The translations under genes and the position numbers were made by a program. This document shows, piece after piece, positions 35,786-44,953 of a DNA stretch of 64,000 bases. The stretch comes from a bacterium (GTDB lineage Bacteria; JAMCPX01). Within the stretch, counting starts at the first letter, position 1. Each line of letters opens with the position of its first letter. The stretch spans positions 45,971 to 109,970 of the forward strand of contig JAJYLN010000005.1 of NCBI GenBank assembly GCA_021787665.1, read 5' to 3'. Under the pieces are notes generated by a model that worked only from the letters and a program-made list of their open reading frames with translations, did no database searches and was not told the origin of the DNA.

Positions 35786-36919
35786 ATGAGAATAGGCCTT
35801 AATTTCCTATCGTTCCGCTCGTACCAGGGCACCGAGATCTTTGCCAGACACCTGCTGTCAGAGCTCGTGGGCATGGCGCCGGATAGCGCCTACATCGTTT
35901 TCGGCTCGGCATGGCTGCCGGATGAAATGAGACTCGGGTCTCTTCACGTCTCTGTCGAGACGGTCCGCATAAACCCGGCAAAGACGCTCAGCATGGGCCT
36001 GTACCAGCAGATAATCCTGCCGCTCAAGCTCATGGCAAAAGGCATAACGCATTTTTATGCGCCCCTGCCCTCCATCCCGGTATTTTTCCCCGGCAAAAAA
36101 TTCATAACGATCCACGACTGCGCCTACGACCGGTTTGCCGAGTACAAAAGCACCCTGAGCAGGCTGTACATCAAGTCCATGTATCTCGCGGGAAAATACA
36201 TCTGCGACGGAATAATCACGGACTCCAGCTTTGCGAAAGAAGAGCTCGTACAGCTCTACGACATCGAGCCCGAGAGGATACACGTCCTCTATCCCGGCAT
36301 ACCGGATCTGCCCGGCGTGGACGAGGCGCTCATACGGGAAACAAAGGAGGCGTTCGGGATAAGGCACGAGTATTTCCTTTATGTCGGTATCACGAGGCCG
36401 AGGAAGAACCTGCCCGGCTTGTTAAAGGCGTTCAAGCTTTTTTTGCGGAGCCACCCGGCTACGCAACTCGTGCTCGCGGGCAGGATCGATACGTCCTTCG
36501 TCGATATCGGAGAAGAGATCCGGACGATGGACCTCCGGGACCACGTGGTGCAGACCGGCTTCGTATCGGACAGGCAGAAGGCGGCACTCTACAGGGGCAG
36601 TCTCGGGCTGGTGTTCCCCTCCTACTACGAGGGCTTCGGCATACCGGTCATCGAGGCACAGGGCCTCGGCGTGCCGGTGCTGACGTCGAACACCTCGTCC
36701 CTTCCCGAGGTCGCGGGTGAGGGGGCGGTGTACGTCGACCCTCATGACATAAACGATATTGCCGGTGGGATGGAAAAGCTCCTGGACAGCGGGACCAGGG
36801 ACAGGCTCATACGGGACGGACTGGAGAACGTGGAGAGGTTCTCGTGGAGGCGTGCGGCCTCAGAGCTGTTGGACATATTGAAGGAGGGGAAAGAACCGGG
36901 GTCAGGCCTACACATTTGA
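35786..36919 (+). CDS. GT4-family glycosyltransferase
   Basis: 377 aa, GT-B fold. The C-terminal donor site has the E-x7-E arrangement in YYEGFGIPVIEAQGLGVPV, with the KNLPGLLKAF segment typical of GT4 retaining transferases. The N-terminal GTEIFARHLL glycine region is present. It begins a five-to-six-gene surface-polysaccharide string. The last seven residues (PGSGLHI) and the stop codon are encoded by the inverted-repeat element at 36898-36969, so the natural C-terminus may have been altered. Sugar and acceptor unknown. Confidence 0.88.
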   Translation: MRIGLNFLSFRSYQGTEIFARHLLSELVGMAPDSAYIVFGSAWLPDEMRLGSLHVSVETVRINPAKTLSMGLYQQIILPLKLMAKGITHFYAPLPSIPVFFPGKKFITIHDCAYDRFAEYKSTLSRLYIKSMYLAGKYICDGIITDSSFAKEELVQLYDIEPERIHVLYPGIPDLPGVDEALIRETKEAFGIRHEYFLYVGITRPRKNLPGLLKAFKLFLRSHPATQLVLAGRIDTSFVDIGEEIRTMDLRDHVVQTGFVSDRQKAALYRGSLGLVFPSYYEGFGIPVIEAQGLGVPVLTSNTSSLPEVAGEGAVYVDPHDINDIAGGMEKLLDSGTRDRLIRDGLENVERFSWRRAASELLDILKEGKEPGSGLHI

Positions 36920-36969
36920 CAAAGGTATATTTACCAAATAAGGGCTGTCACATGTGTAGACCTGACCCC
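36898..36969. repeat. GGGGTCAGG inverted-repeat element (REP-like)
   Basis: A 72-base element with 24-base arms (GGGGTCAGGCCTACACATTT at left, continuing GACA) matching the right arm with two mismatches. A small inner hairpin GGTA-TATT-TACC lies in the centre. It overlaps the 3' end of one GT4 gene and ends 11 bases before the next. Its sequence is unrelated to the GTAGGGGC family. Such elements are often moved by Y1-type RAYT transposases (family knowledge); none is in the window. Confidence 0.85.
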
Positions 36970-36980
36970 ACGTTCCCATA

Positions 36981-38096
36981 ATGAAGGTACTGCAGATAAA
37001 TAAATTCTATCACCCGGTGGTCGGCGGCATAGAGACGGTGGTACGGCAGATAGCCGAGGGCATCAACGGCAGGGACGACTTTGTCGTGGACGTGCTGGCG
37101 TGCAGCGACCGGCCCGGGACACCGGCGTCCGAGGACATAGACGGTGTTCATGTAACAAGGGCCCGGAGCATGGGCGTGCTTCTCAGCATGCCGGTGTCGG
37201 CGACCTTTGTTCGGGTGTTGAAAGACATGCACCGGGGGTACGACCTCCTGCACCTGCACCTACCGTTCCCGCTCGGCGAGCTCGCGCTATGGCTCATCAG
37301 ACCAAGAAGGAAGTTCGTGGTGACTTATCACAGCGATATCGTCCGACAGAGGCCCGCAGAGGCCGCCCTGGGATGGTTGCACCGGTGGACGCTGGCGCAC
37401 GCTCAGCGGATCGTCGTCTCAAACCCGGGCATCGTCCGAAGCTCTGCCGTACTCAGGGGCTTTGGGCAGAAGTGCACCGTCATACCATTCGGGGTCGACA
37501 CTGCACGGTTCGGCCCGGAGCTCGGGTCACCGGACAGGGCAGAGCGAATACGCAGCCAATACGGTCAGCGGATCATCCTCTTCGTAGGGAGGCTCGTCTA
37601 CTACAAAGGTCTGGATTACCTGATTCGGGCGATGAGAGATATAGACGCCGGGCTCGTAATCGTGGGGGAAGGCCACCTGAGGGCGCGCCTCGCCTACGAG
37701 GCACGGAGGGCCGGAACCGGCGACAGGGTCTCGTTCGTCCCATACCGGACGCCGGAACAGCTCGTGGACTTTTATCGTGCAGCCTCCGTGTTCGTGCTGC
37801 CGTCCGTATACAGGAGCGAGGCGTTCGGCATAACGATCGCGGAGGCAATGGCGTGTGGCCTGCCGGTCATCTCCACGGAGCTCGGAACCGGGACCTCGTT
37901 CGTCAACCAAGACGGCATTACGGGATTCATTGTCCCTCCGCGCGACAGCGGTGCCATCCATGACAGGCTGAAAAGGCTGCTGTCGGACCGCGCTCTGGCG
38001 GCAAACATGGGGAGGGCCGCAACCGAGAGAATCAGAGCAAGCTTTACGCTTGACACTATGCTATACAACTATACGAGGCTGTACAGGAACTGCTGA
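36981..38096 (+). CDS. GT4-family glycosyltransferase
   Basis: 371 aa, GT-B fold. N-terminal HPVVGGIETVVRQIAEG is the usual GT4 glycine-rich opening. The C-terminal donor site reads RSEAFGITIAEAMACGLPV, and the VGRLVYYKGLDYLIRAM segment begins the second domain. Close to WbaZ/PimB-type mannosyl or related transferases, but the sugar is not certain. It starts 11 bases after the inverted-repeat element and ends 2 bases before the sugar-phosphate transferase gene. Confidence 0.9.
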   Translation: MKVLQINKFYHPVVGGIETVVRQIAEGINGRDDFVVDVLACSDRPGTPASEDIDGVHVTRARSMGVLLSMPVSATFVRVLKDMHRGYDLLHLHLPFPLGELALWLIRPRRKFVVTYHSDIVRQRPAEAALGWLHRWTLAHAQRIVVSNPGIVRSSAVLRGFGQKCTVIPFGVDTARFGPELGSPDRAERIRSQYGQRIILFVGRLVYYKGLDYLIRAMRDIDAGLVIVGEGHLRARLAYEARRAGTGDRVSFVPYRTPEQLVDFYRAASVFVLPSVYRSEAFGITIAEAMACGLPVISTELGTGTSFVNQDGITGFIVPPRDSGAIHDRLKRLLSDRALAANMGRAATERIRASFTLDTMLYNYTRLYRNC

Positions 38097-38098
38097 AT

Positions 38099-39415
38099 AT
38101 GAATGGCGCATCCAGACTGAAGATCTTGATACTCGGGGCTGGCGATCTTATTTTGATGTACGTCTCACTGGTTGCAACCCTGGTCATACGGTACCGGACA
38201 GGCGCATACCACGAGCTCGTGCGGTATCACCTGTTGCCGTTCAGCATACTGTTCGTCCTGTGGATAGTCGTGTTCTCCTTCGCCGGCTTCTACGACCTGA
38301 AGAACCTCAAGAACAGCCTTGCCTTCAAGAAGGGCTTCTCGTTGCTCGTGCTCGCGATCCTCCTGACCGGTATCCTGTTCTTCTACGCGGTTCCTGCATT
38401 CGGCGTCTCCCCGAAAACGAACCTCCTGCTGCTCATCGCGATCTTCGGCATCGACGACTATGCGTGGAGACATCTGTACAACATCGTCCTCGTAACGACG
38501 ATGACGCCGGTCGATATAACTATCATAGGAGCGCACCGGGATATCGATGCTCTTGTCGACTACATCCGCAGCAACCCGCAGCTCGGGTATAGGATCGGGC
38601 AATGGGTCGAGAGCATAGACGGAAGCTTCGCAGACCGGCTCAGACACACGGACCTTCTGGTGATCCCGGACTATATCAAGCGGGATAGGGCGCTCATAAA
38701 GATCATCTACAACACCATGTTCAGAGGCATCGACGTCATGGATGTGTCCGCGTTTTACGAGGAGATCTTCGGCAAGATACCGATCAGCGAGCTCGAGGAG
38801 TCCTGGCTCATCGAGAACGTAGCGGCACAGCACACCCTGTTCGACGCCGGGAAGAGGCCGGTGGAGCTTGTGGCTGCCGTCATAGCGGTGCTGGCGCTGT
38901 CGCCCTTGTTCGTGGCTCTGTACGCAGCGATACGGCTCACTTCGAGTGGCAGCGCCATCTACCGACAGGAGCGGGTAGGACGTTACGAGAAGAGGTTCGT
39001 GCTGTACAAGTTCAGGACCATGGTTCCTGACGCAGAGCCGGCCGGACCCCGCTGGGCACAGGACGACGACCGGCGCGTTACCGCTCTGGGAAGGCTCCTC
39101 AGGCGTACCCATCTCGACGAGCTGCCGCAGATGATCAACGTCATAAAGGGCGACCTCTCGTTCGTGGGCCCACGACCAGAGAGGCCGGCATTCGTCGAGC
39201 AGCTCAAGAAGCGGGTCCCGTATTACGAAGTCAGACACCTCGTCAAGCCCGGCATCACGGGCTGGGCGCAGATCAACTACCGGTACGCCGCATCGATCCA
39301 CGACACGTACGAGAAACTCCAGTACGACATCTACTACCTCAAGAAGCGGTCCCTCGTGTTCGATGTCGTCATTTTGTTGAAAACTATAAAAACGTTATTT
39401 ATAAATCCTGTGTAG
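38099..39415 (+). CDS. Polyprenyl-phosphate sugar-1-phosphate transferase (WcaJ/EpsB-like)
   Basis: 438 aa. It starts a lipid-linked sugar for exopolysaccharide or O-antigen. The N-terminus has about four membrane helices (10-30, 45-65, 78-98, 108-125), then a cytoplasmic CoA-binding-like region. A further helix (about 258-280) leads into the bacterial sugar transferase domain with IYRQERVGRYEKRFVLYKFR, LRRTHLDELPQ and GDLSFVGPRPERP. It ends 12 bases before the phosphohexomutase. The sugar (glucose, galactose or GalNAc/GlcNAc) is not determinable. Confidence 0.9.
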   Translation: MNGASRLKILILGAGDLILMYVSLVATLVIRYRTGAYHELVRYHLLPFSILFVLWIVVFSFAGFYDLKNLKNSLAFKKGFSLLVLAILLTGILFFYAVPAFGVSPKTNLLLLIAIFGIDDYAWRHLYNIVLVTTMTPVDITIIGAHRDIDALVDYIRSNPQLGYRIGQWVESIDGSFADRLRHTDLLVIPDYIKRDRALIKIIYNTMFRGIDVMDVSAFYEEIFGKIPISELEESWLIENVAAQHTLFDAGKRPVELVAAVIAVLALSPLFVALYAAIRLTSSGSAIYRQERVGRYEKRFVLYKFRTMVPDAEPAGPRWAQDDDRRVTALGRLLRRTHLDELPQMINVIKGDLSFVGPRPERPAFVEQLKKRVPYYEVRHLVKPGITGWAQINYRYAASIHDTYEKLQYDIYYLKKRSLVFDVVILLKTIKTLFINPV

Positions 39416-39427
39416 AAAGGAGCATAC

Positions 39428-40828
39428 ATGCGCACACTATCGTTCGGAACAGAAGGATACAGGGGGGTAATCGGATACGACTTCGGCTTCCAGACCGTCG
39501 AGAGGATAACGAAGGCGATATCCGCATACCTTATCGAGAACAAGGGCAGGAGGCTCATCGTGGGCTACGACACGCGTTTCCTGTCCAGGGAGTTCGCCGA
39601 GCACGCAGCAAACATTGCCTCGAAGCAGGGCATCGAGGTATTGATCGCGGACACGTTTTGCCCCTCTCCGGTCCTATCGAACGCGGCAAAGAGTCTCGGC
39701 TTCAACGGCGGCATCATGATCACCGCGAGCCATAACCCGCCCCGTTACAACGGGATAAAGTTCAAGGCACACTACGGGGGTGCAGTTACTACGGACGTGA
39801 CGGACAGGCTCTCCTCCCTGATAGAGCAGGTGCCGGTCGAAGAGACCCTGCCGCAGCGTTATGACCAGACGACGAACATAACGAACGTCTACCGGCACGA
39901 CATCGAGCGGTTCATCAACAGGGACCTGCACGCCTCGCAGAGGCTCGGGATCGTCATAGACCCCATGTACGGCGCCGGCCAGCGCCTCCTCGCCTCGCTG
40001 TTCGAAGACCTCGGCCACCGGGTTACCGAGGTGCGGGGGACCGTCAACCCGTCCTTCGGAGGAACGAACCCCGAGCCGGTAGACGTCAACGTCGCCCCGC
40101 TGAAGGAGGCCGTCGTCAAGAACCAGGCAGACATCGGCATCGCGCTCGACGGCGACGCGGACAGGATAGCGCTCGTGGACGAGAAGGGACAGTACGTTGA
40201 TGCCCATAGGGTATTCGGGCTGCTGATCATGTACCTGGTCGAGGAGATGGGCCTGCACGCAGACGTAGCAAAGACCGTATCGGGCTCCGGACTTATCGAC
40301 AGGCTGTGCGCGCACTACGGGCTGAAGCTTCAGGTAACCAGGATAGGCTTTAAGCACATCTGCGACCTGATGCAGCACGGCAATGTCATGATCGGCGGCG
40401 AGGAAAGCGGGGGCATCGGCGTTGCATCGCACATCCCGGAAAGGGACGCCCTGCTCGCCAGCATCCTGATCACCCAGCTCATGCTGGCGAAGCGGAAGAC
40501 ACTCCGCAGCCTGATCGACTCGATGGAGGCCATCACCGGCAGGCACTACTACCGGAGGAAGGACCTACAGATACGCCAAGCCGCCGGCATTCTGGATAAG
40601 GTACGCAACAACAGGAACGTCCTGCTGGAGGGCCTCGGCGCATACACGGTGGACGATACGGATGGATTGAAGTTCGTGTTCAAGGACGGCGGGTTCCTGA
40701 TGGTGCGGGCTTCAGGCACCGAGCCCATTCTAAGGATTTACGCCGAGCTTGATGAACCGGAGAAGACAGAGCGGGTCATCGATGGATTTATCACGAGACT
40801 CGGGGAAGTTACCGGGAGGACCGTATGA
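39428..40828 (+). CDS. Phosphoglucomutase/phosphomannomutase family protein
   Basis: 466 aa, alpha-D-phosphohexomutase superfamily with four domains. The phosphoserine is S101 in TASHNPPRYNG; the Mg loop is DGDADR; the sugar-binding loop is GEESGG; the C-terminal phosphate-binding motif is RASGTEP. Length and motifs fit PGM/PMM enzymes that supply hexose-1-phosphate for nucleotide sugars, consistent with the neighbouring transferase genes. GAAAGGAGC precedes the start. It overlaps yicC by 4 bases. Confidence 0.92.
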   Translation: MRTLSFGTEGYRGVIGYDFGFQTVERITKAISAYLIENKGRRLIVGYDTRFLSREFAEHAANIASKQGIEVLIADTFCPSPVLSNAAKSLGFNGGIMITASHNPPRYNGIKFKAHYGGAVTTDVTDRLSSLIEQVPVEETLPQRYDQTTNITNVYRHDIERFINRDLHASQRLGIVIDPMYGAGQRLLASLFEDLGHRVTEVRGTVNPSFGGTNPEPVDVNVAPLKEAVVKNQADIGIALDGDADRIALVDEKGQYVDAHRVFGLLIMYLVEEMGLHADVAKTVSGSGLIDRLCAHYGLKLQVTRIGFKHICDLMQHGNVMIGGEESGGIGVASHIPERDALLASILITQLMLAKRKTLRSLIDSMEAITGRHYYRRKDLQIRQAAGILDKVRNNRNVLLEGLGAYTVDDTDGLKFVFKDGGFLMVRASGTEPILRIYAELDEPEKTERVIDGFITRLGEVTGRTV

Positions 40829-41697
40829 AGAGCATGACCGGCTACGGCCTATCGAACGGCGAGGTGGAGGGGTTCGGGCTCTCGTGCGAGTTGAAGACGC
40901 TCAACGGAAAGTACCTCGATGTGAACGTCAGGCTGCCCCGTGAGCTCTCCGTGTTCGAGGTCCCCCTGACGAGGTGGCTGAAGGGGCAGTTCTCCCGGGG
41001 CACCGTCTACCTCAACTTCAGTATCAAGGGGTACGAGTACAAAAAACGGTGGCCGTTCACGATCGATACGAAGAAGGCCGGGCTCTACATCGAGCTCCTC
41101 AAGACGATAAAGAAGGCCCTGGGGCTCAGAGGAAAGATCACGGTCGACGTACTTACACAGTCCCCGGAGTTTTTCCTCAAGGACGACAGGCCCGTGTCCG
41201 AGAGCGCCATAAACGGTATGATCAATATCGCCGAGGAGGCCGCAAAGAAGGCGCTGCAGATGCGTGAAACTGAGGGCGAGGAGATTCAGAGGGAGCTTCG
41301 GTCATTGATCGACAGCATAGATGCCGCAGTGAGGGAAATCGCGGGGAAGATACCGCCGATGATCGCGCAGTACCGGCAGAGAGCCATCGACGCCGTGAAG
41401 GGTCTCAGGCAGTCCCTCGACACGCAGGCGTCCCCGGAAGCGATCGTGGGAAACTATATAGACAGGATAGATATAAACGAAGAGATCAAGCGCATCCAGT
41501 CCCACCTGAAGGCACTCCTGCAGCTCTTCGAGGCAAAGGGTGCAATCGGGAAGAAGCTTGAGTTCTTTACGCAGGAGCTCATTCGCGAGCTCAACACCAT
41601 AGGCTCCAAGGCCGGCGAGACCGGCATAACGGTGAGCGTTATAGACGCCAAGAGCACCGTAGAGAGGATAAAGGAGCTCGCACAGAACGTGGAATAG
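40825..41697 (+). CDS. yicC: YicC/YloC family endoribonuclease
   Basis: 290 aa. YicC is a stress-linked endoribonuclease implicated in small-RNA turnover in E. coli. The opening MKSMTGYGLSNGEVEGFG and the conserved C-terminal LKALLQLFEAKGAIGKKLEF are diagnostic, as is DRIDINEEIKRI. Length is typical. It overlaps the phosphohexomutase and precedes gmk by 5 bases, the usual yicC-gmk pairing. Confidence 0.93.
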   Translation: MKSMTGYGLSNGEVEGFGLSCELKTLNGKYLDVNVRLPRELSVFEVPLTRWLKGQFSRGTVYLNFSIKGYEYKKRWPFTIDTKKAGLYIELLKTIKKALGLRGKITVDVLTQSPEFFLKDDRPVSESAINGMINIAEEAAKKALQMRETEGEEIQRELRSLIDSIDAAVREIAGKIPPMIAQYRQRAIDAVKGLRQSLDTQASPEAIVGNYIDRIDINEEIKRIQSHLKALLQLFEAKGAIGKKLEFFTQELIRELNTIGSKAGETGITVSVIDAKSTVERIKELAQNVE

Positions 41698-41702
41698 ATA
41701 TC

Positions 41703-42266
41703 ATGGGCAGGAAAGGGCTGATCATCATCGTATCCGGGCCATCGGGCGTAGGCAAGACGACGATAACCCAGAGACTCCTCGGCGCCATGCGCGGGATCAG
41801 GCAGTGCGTGACATACACCACGCGCTGCAGGCGGCCGGACGAGAAGGACGGTGTGGATTATAACTTCGTGGACGACGCGGCATTCTCCGCGCTCGTCAGG
41901 GACGACCTGCTCGCGGAATGGGCCGTGATCAACGGCTACCGGTACGGCACCCCGAAGTCCGGAATCGAAAAGATAACCTCTTCCGGGGATGACGTCGTGC
42001 TGGTCATCGACGTCAGGGGTGCAGCCTCGATCAAGTCGTTGTACTCGTCCGCGATTTCAATATTCATAAAGCCGCCCTCCCTGAACGTACTCAGGGAGAG
42101 GCTCGCGGAACGGGGCGAGCAGGACCGCGTCGACCTGCGTCTCGGGAGGGCCGGTACAGAGCTATCGCAGGCACACGCCTACGACTACGTCCTTGTCAAC
42201 GACACCGTGGACGAGGTGATTGCGGCCCTGCGGGACATCATCGAGAAAGCGCGCGCCGAGCGATAA
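41703..42266 (+). CDS. gmk: Guanylate kinase
   Basis: 187 aa. It phosphorylates GMP to GDP. The P-loop is GPSGVGKTT (12-20); the GMP-binding region has the TTRCRRPDEKDGVDY segment; the lid-like RGEQDRVDLRLGR segment is present. Slightly shorter than E. coli Gmk (207 aa) but complete. It is the last gene of the polysaccharide-yicC-gmk unit and is followed directly by a strong terminator. The usual rpoZ and coaBC neighbours are not here. Confidence 0.95.
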   Translation: MGRKGLIIIVSGPSGVGKTTITQRLLGAMRGIRQCVTYTTRCRRPDEKDGVDYNFVDDAAFSALVRDDLLAEWAVINGYRYGTPKSGIEKITSSGDDVVLVIDVRGAASIKSLYSSAISIFIKPPSLNVLRERLAERGEQDRVDLRLGRAGTELSQAHAYDYVLVNDTVDEVIAALRDIIEKARAER

Positions 42267-42296
42267 AAAAAGGGCACCCGGTCGGGTGCCCTTTTT
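42267..42296. terminator. Bidirectional Rho-independent terminator
   Basis: AAAAAGGGCACCC pairs with GGGTGCCCTTTTT around a GGTC loop. An A-tract on one side and a T-tract on the other let it work on both strands, serving gmk (+) and the convergent porin gene (-, stop at 42319). Confidence 0.93.
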
Positions 42297-42318
42297 GATG
42301 AAACCGCCACTGGTGTAT

Positions 42319-43806
42319 TCAGAACAGTACCGTAAACCTCGTTACGAAGGCGAATACGCCGTCCGCGCTCTTATCCTGTCCTACGCTGTTGGTATAATCG
42401 AATACATTACCGGGGATAAGGTAGCCTGTCTGGAATCCGAAGATAAAATTGTCCGATAGGGTCAAATCAACGCCGAGGTCTGCCTCATAGCCGAGGGTCC
42501 TTCCCGGCTTGCCCGCGGGCCTTCCCGCAAGAGCAGCATAGTTTACGAAGTCGTTCGTCTCAGCGTACATGAGCTGGAGCTTTGCCTTGAAGAAATCTGC
42601 GGGTACGAATTTCACCATCGGGGCAATGTACAGGAAGTCATCCTTCAACGCAGATTGGGACGGAATGTTTGTCGAGCCAAGGGCATTCAGCGTGCTTATG
42701 GTCGTATTGGGGAACGAGGCCGGCCCTGCAAGCCCGGTGTTGTTGAACAGGATAAGGCTCGAATTGTAGTCGTTGCTGAACGGGTATGTCTGGATCTGGT
42801 TCGCTGTGTTCCCATTGGCCGGCGAGAAGCCCACCTCCAGCACATAGTCGAGCGGAGACATCGAGTAGATGCCCCGCAGCACGCCGCCCTGTGCGTCCTT
42901 TACCTTCAGCGTAGACGTCCCTATGGCCGCCTGCATGGCCGCCGAGCCTGCGCTCGATGCGGTAAACGGCATCAGAGAGCCTCCCATGTAGAAATAGTCG
43001 AGCAAGAGCTTGAGGTTCTGTATGGGCTTCGCATCCACATAGAGCTCGGCATAGTTTATGTTCTTCCTGAAGGCGTTCTGCTCTATATGGAGCAGGAGCA
43101 GAAAGGCCGTGAGCTTGTTCGTCTTGTAGCCCGGGACGAATGTATACCAGTCTTCGTCATCATAGGGGTCATTCGGGTTATTGCCTTTCTGCTTTGCAAA
43201 ATCAAGTACGGTAACCAGCGGTCCATCCTTACCCATGGGCATGGTTGCGAACTGTATTTGGTCCGCAGTATTGCCGTAGTATGCGTCGCCCCATGCGTTT
43301 GCGAATCCGTTTCCGTCGTTGTAGTTTATGCCGAGTCCAAAAGCGTATGGCATCCGCCCTATCGAGAAATTGCCGACGGGTGAATGATACTCCAGCCAGA
43401 CCCTCTGTACATTGATGTTCAGCAGGGCCGTTCCGTCCGGAGTCGTTACGCCGTAGGGATAGTATTGGGAATTATTGCTCGGATTACCGGTGTAGACAGC
43501 GTTCCCTGCATCTACATTGTCGCCCCACATCACATCATCCAGCATATCGATCTGTGTCTTTATAATGATGTCCTCGTTTATGTTAAACTGCGGATCGAGC
43601 CGGAACCTCTGGTCGAAGTACGACGTGTTCTCGGAGTTTTGGGTGGCGATGTTATGGTAGTATATCTGTCGTGCCCGGTAGTATCCGCCGAACTTGATGC
43701 TCGAGGCATGAAGCAAGTCTGCAAACGATAGTGTCGAAACAGCAAGGGCCCCTATCAATGATGCAATGAACAGCGTGATCGTGACAACGTGCCTTCTTGT
43801 TTTCAT
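42319..43806 (-). CDS. Predicted outer-membrane porin-like barrel
   Basis: 495 aa. A cleavable signal (LFIASLIGALAVSTLSFA) leads into a mature region of alternating aromatic strands, starting IKFGGYYRARQIYYHN and ending RFTVLF with a C-terminal phenylalanine, as in Bam-inserted barrels. Segments such as NFSIGRMPYAFGLGINYNDGN resemble alginate-export/OprO-like 16-18-strand porins. AAGGAGGTACGCT precedes the start. It stands as a single gene with its own terminator. The specific substrate is unknown. Confidence 0.8.
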   Translation of the reverse strand: MKTRRHVVTITLFIASLIGALAVSTLSFADLLHASSIKFGGYYRARQIYYHNIATQNSENTSYFDQRFRLDPQFNINEDIIIKTQIDMLDDVMWGDNVDAGNAVYTGNPSNNSQYYPYGVTTPDGTALLNINVQRVWLEYHSPVGNFSIGRMPYAFGLGINYNDGNGFANAWGDAYYGNTADQIQFATMPMGKDGPLVTVLDFAKQKGNNPNDPYDDEDWYTFVPGYKTNKLTAFLLLLHIEQNAFRKNINYAELYVDAKPIQNLKLLLDYFYMGGSLMPFTASSAGSAAMQAAIGTSTLKVKDAQGGVLRGIYSMSPLDYVLEVGFSPANGNTANQIQTYPFSNDYNSSLILFNNTGLAGPASFPNTTISTLNALGSTNIPSQSALKDDFLYIAPMVKFVPADFFKAKLQLMYAETNDFVNYAALAGRPAGKPGRTLGYEADLGVDLTLSDNFIFGFQTGYLIPGNVFDYTNSVGQDKSADGVFAFVTRFTVLF

Positions 43807-43891
43807 AGCGTACCTCCTTTTTACACATGATCTTTACTATACAAGAAAACGTGTTGTCAAGGAATGAATGTGTATCGATGGCTTTTCTCTA

Positions 43892-44941
43892 TCAGCCCTT
43901 TTCAAGCTTATCGAGGATGGAGTCTATCTCATCAAGCGGCTCCTCTTTCCTGGGTGCAGGCCTTACTCCCTCGGTCTTCTGGGCCTTCGGGGCTGCCGCA
44001 GAAGGATTGGGGACCGGTCGCGGCTTCGGAGAGGCGATTACGCGGGGCGCGGGCTGCTCCGGTACCGCATCAACGGTCTGCTCTGCTTCCGGTGCCGCTG
44101 CCGCTTTTTCGTCCTCCCCGGGCTGGGCGAGCCTTATGCCGAGATCGGCCGCCACGTCGTCGATGGTCTTGCTCTCTATGGGCTTTGCCCTGACGAGGAA
44201 ACCCTCGAAGAGGGCATTCGAGGATATGATGTTTATCGTCCTCGGTATACCCCTCGAGTAGGCATGGATCCTTTCTATGGCCTTGCTCGCAAAGATGTCG
44301 TCCTTGCTTCCCGCGAGGCCGAGCCTGTGCTTTATGTAGGCCTCGGTGGACTCGTAGTTGAACGACTCGAGCTTGTACTTCAAGGCGACTCTTTGGGCAA
44401 GAGGACTGTCGAGCAGCAAGTTGTCCTCTATTTCCGGCAGGCCGAAGAACACGAAGGTGATCAGCTTTCTGTCGGATGCCTCGAGATTGAGGAGACCTCT
44501 GAACTCCTCCATCATCTCCTTGCTTTTGAGCATCTGGGCCTCGTCGATCAGGACGACCGCCTTCTTGTGCTGCTCGTACAGCTCGTTCAGTCTCTCGTAG
44601 AGCTGCGACAGCAGGGTTAACTTGTTTTCCGAAGGCTCCGCAATACCGAGCTGGAGTGCGATCTTTTTCAAGAGCCAGTCCGCCGTTATGCCGGAATGGA
44701 TGATGACGAGCAGTGCTGACTCGTACTCCTCCTCCGGCAAGCTATCGAGCATCCGCCTTGCCAGCGTCGTCTTGCCCGTGCCTATATCGCCGATAAGGAG
44801 TGCGAGCCCCTTCATCGAGTCCACCGCGTACATGAGCCTCACGAGGGCCTTTGAGTGCTGCGCGCTGTTGTAATAAAACTTTATGTCCGGAGCGCTCGAA
44901 AAAGGCTCCTCGTTCAACTTATAGAAATCTAAATAATTCAT
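43892..44941 (-). CDS. ExeA-like AAA ATPase
   Basis: 349 aa. The ExeA/GspA-type ATPase opens YLDFYKLNEEPFSSAPD and has Walker A GDIGTGKTT and Walker B VVLIDEAQ, with a sensor region in VFFGLPEIE. After residue 275 comes a Pro/Ala/Glu-rich tail ending LDEIDSILDKLEKG. It lacks the periplasmic peptidoglycan-binding half of true ExeA, and no membrane helix is seen. It follows the TPR gene by 12 bases. XrtA-locus secretion ATPases are related, but no exosortase is in the window. A role in envelope transport or assembly is inferred. Confidence 0.85.
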   Translation of the reverse strand: MNYLDFYKLNEEPFSSAPDIKFYYNSAQHSKALVRLMYAVDSMKGLALLIGDIGTGKTTLARRMLDSLPEEEYESALLVIIHSGITADWLLKKIALQLGIAEPSENKLTLLSQLYERLNELYEQHKKAVVLIDEAQMLKSKEMMEEFRGLLNLEASDRKLITFVFFGLPEIEDNLLLDSPLAQRVALKYKLESFNYESTEAYIKHRLGLAGSKDDIFASKAIERIHAYSRGIPRTINIISSNALFEGFLVRAKPIESKTIDDVAADLGIRLAQPGEDEKAAAAPEAEQTVDAVPEQPAPRVIASPKPRPVPNPSAAAPKAQKTEGVRPAPRKEEPLDEIDSILDKLEKG

Positions 44942-44953
44942 AGTAACCCTCTC

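Noticed and set aside
38165-39301. Long open frame antisense to the sugar-phosphate transferase
   Set aside because: The sense frame has complete domain motifs; the antisense translation is low-complexity and His/Arg-rich.
43834-43866. TTGACA and TATAGT upstream of the porin gene (minus strand)
   Set aside because: The hexamers are only 13 bases apart, too close for a sigma70 promoter; a -10 at 17 bases is poor.
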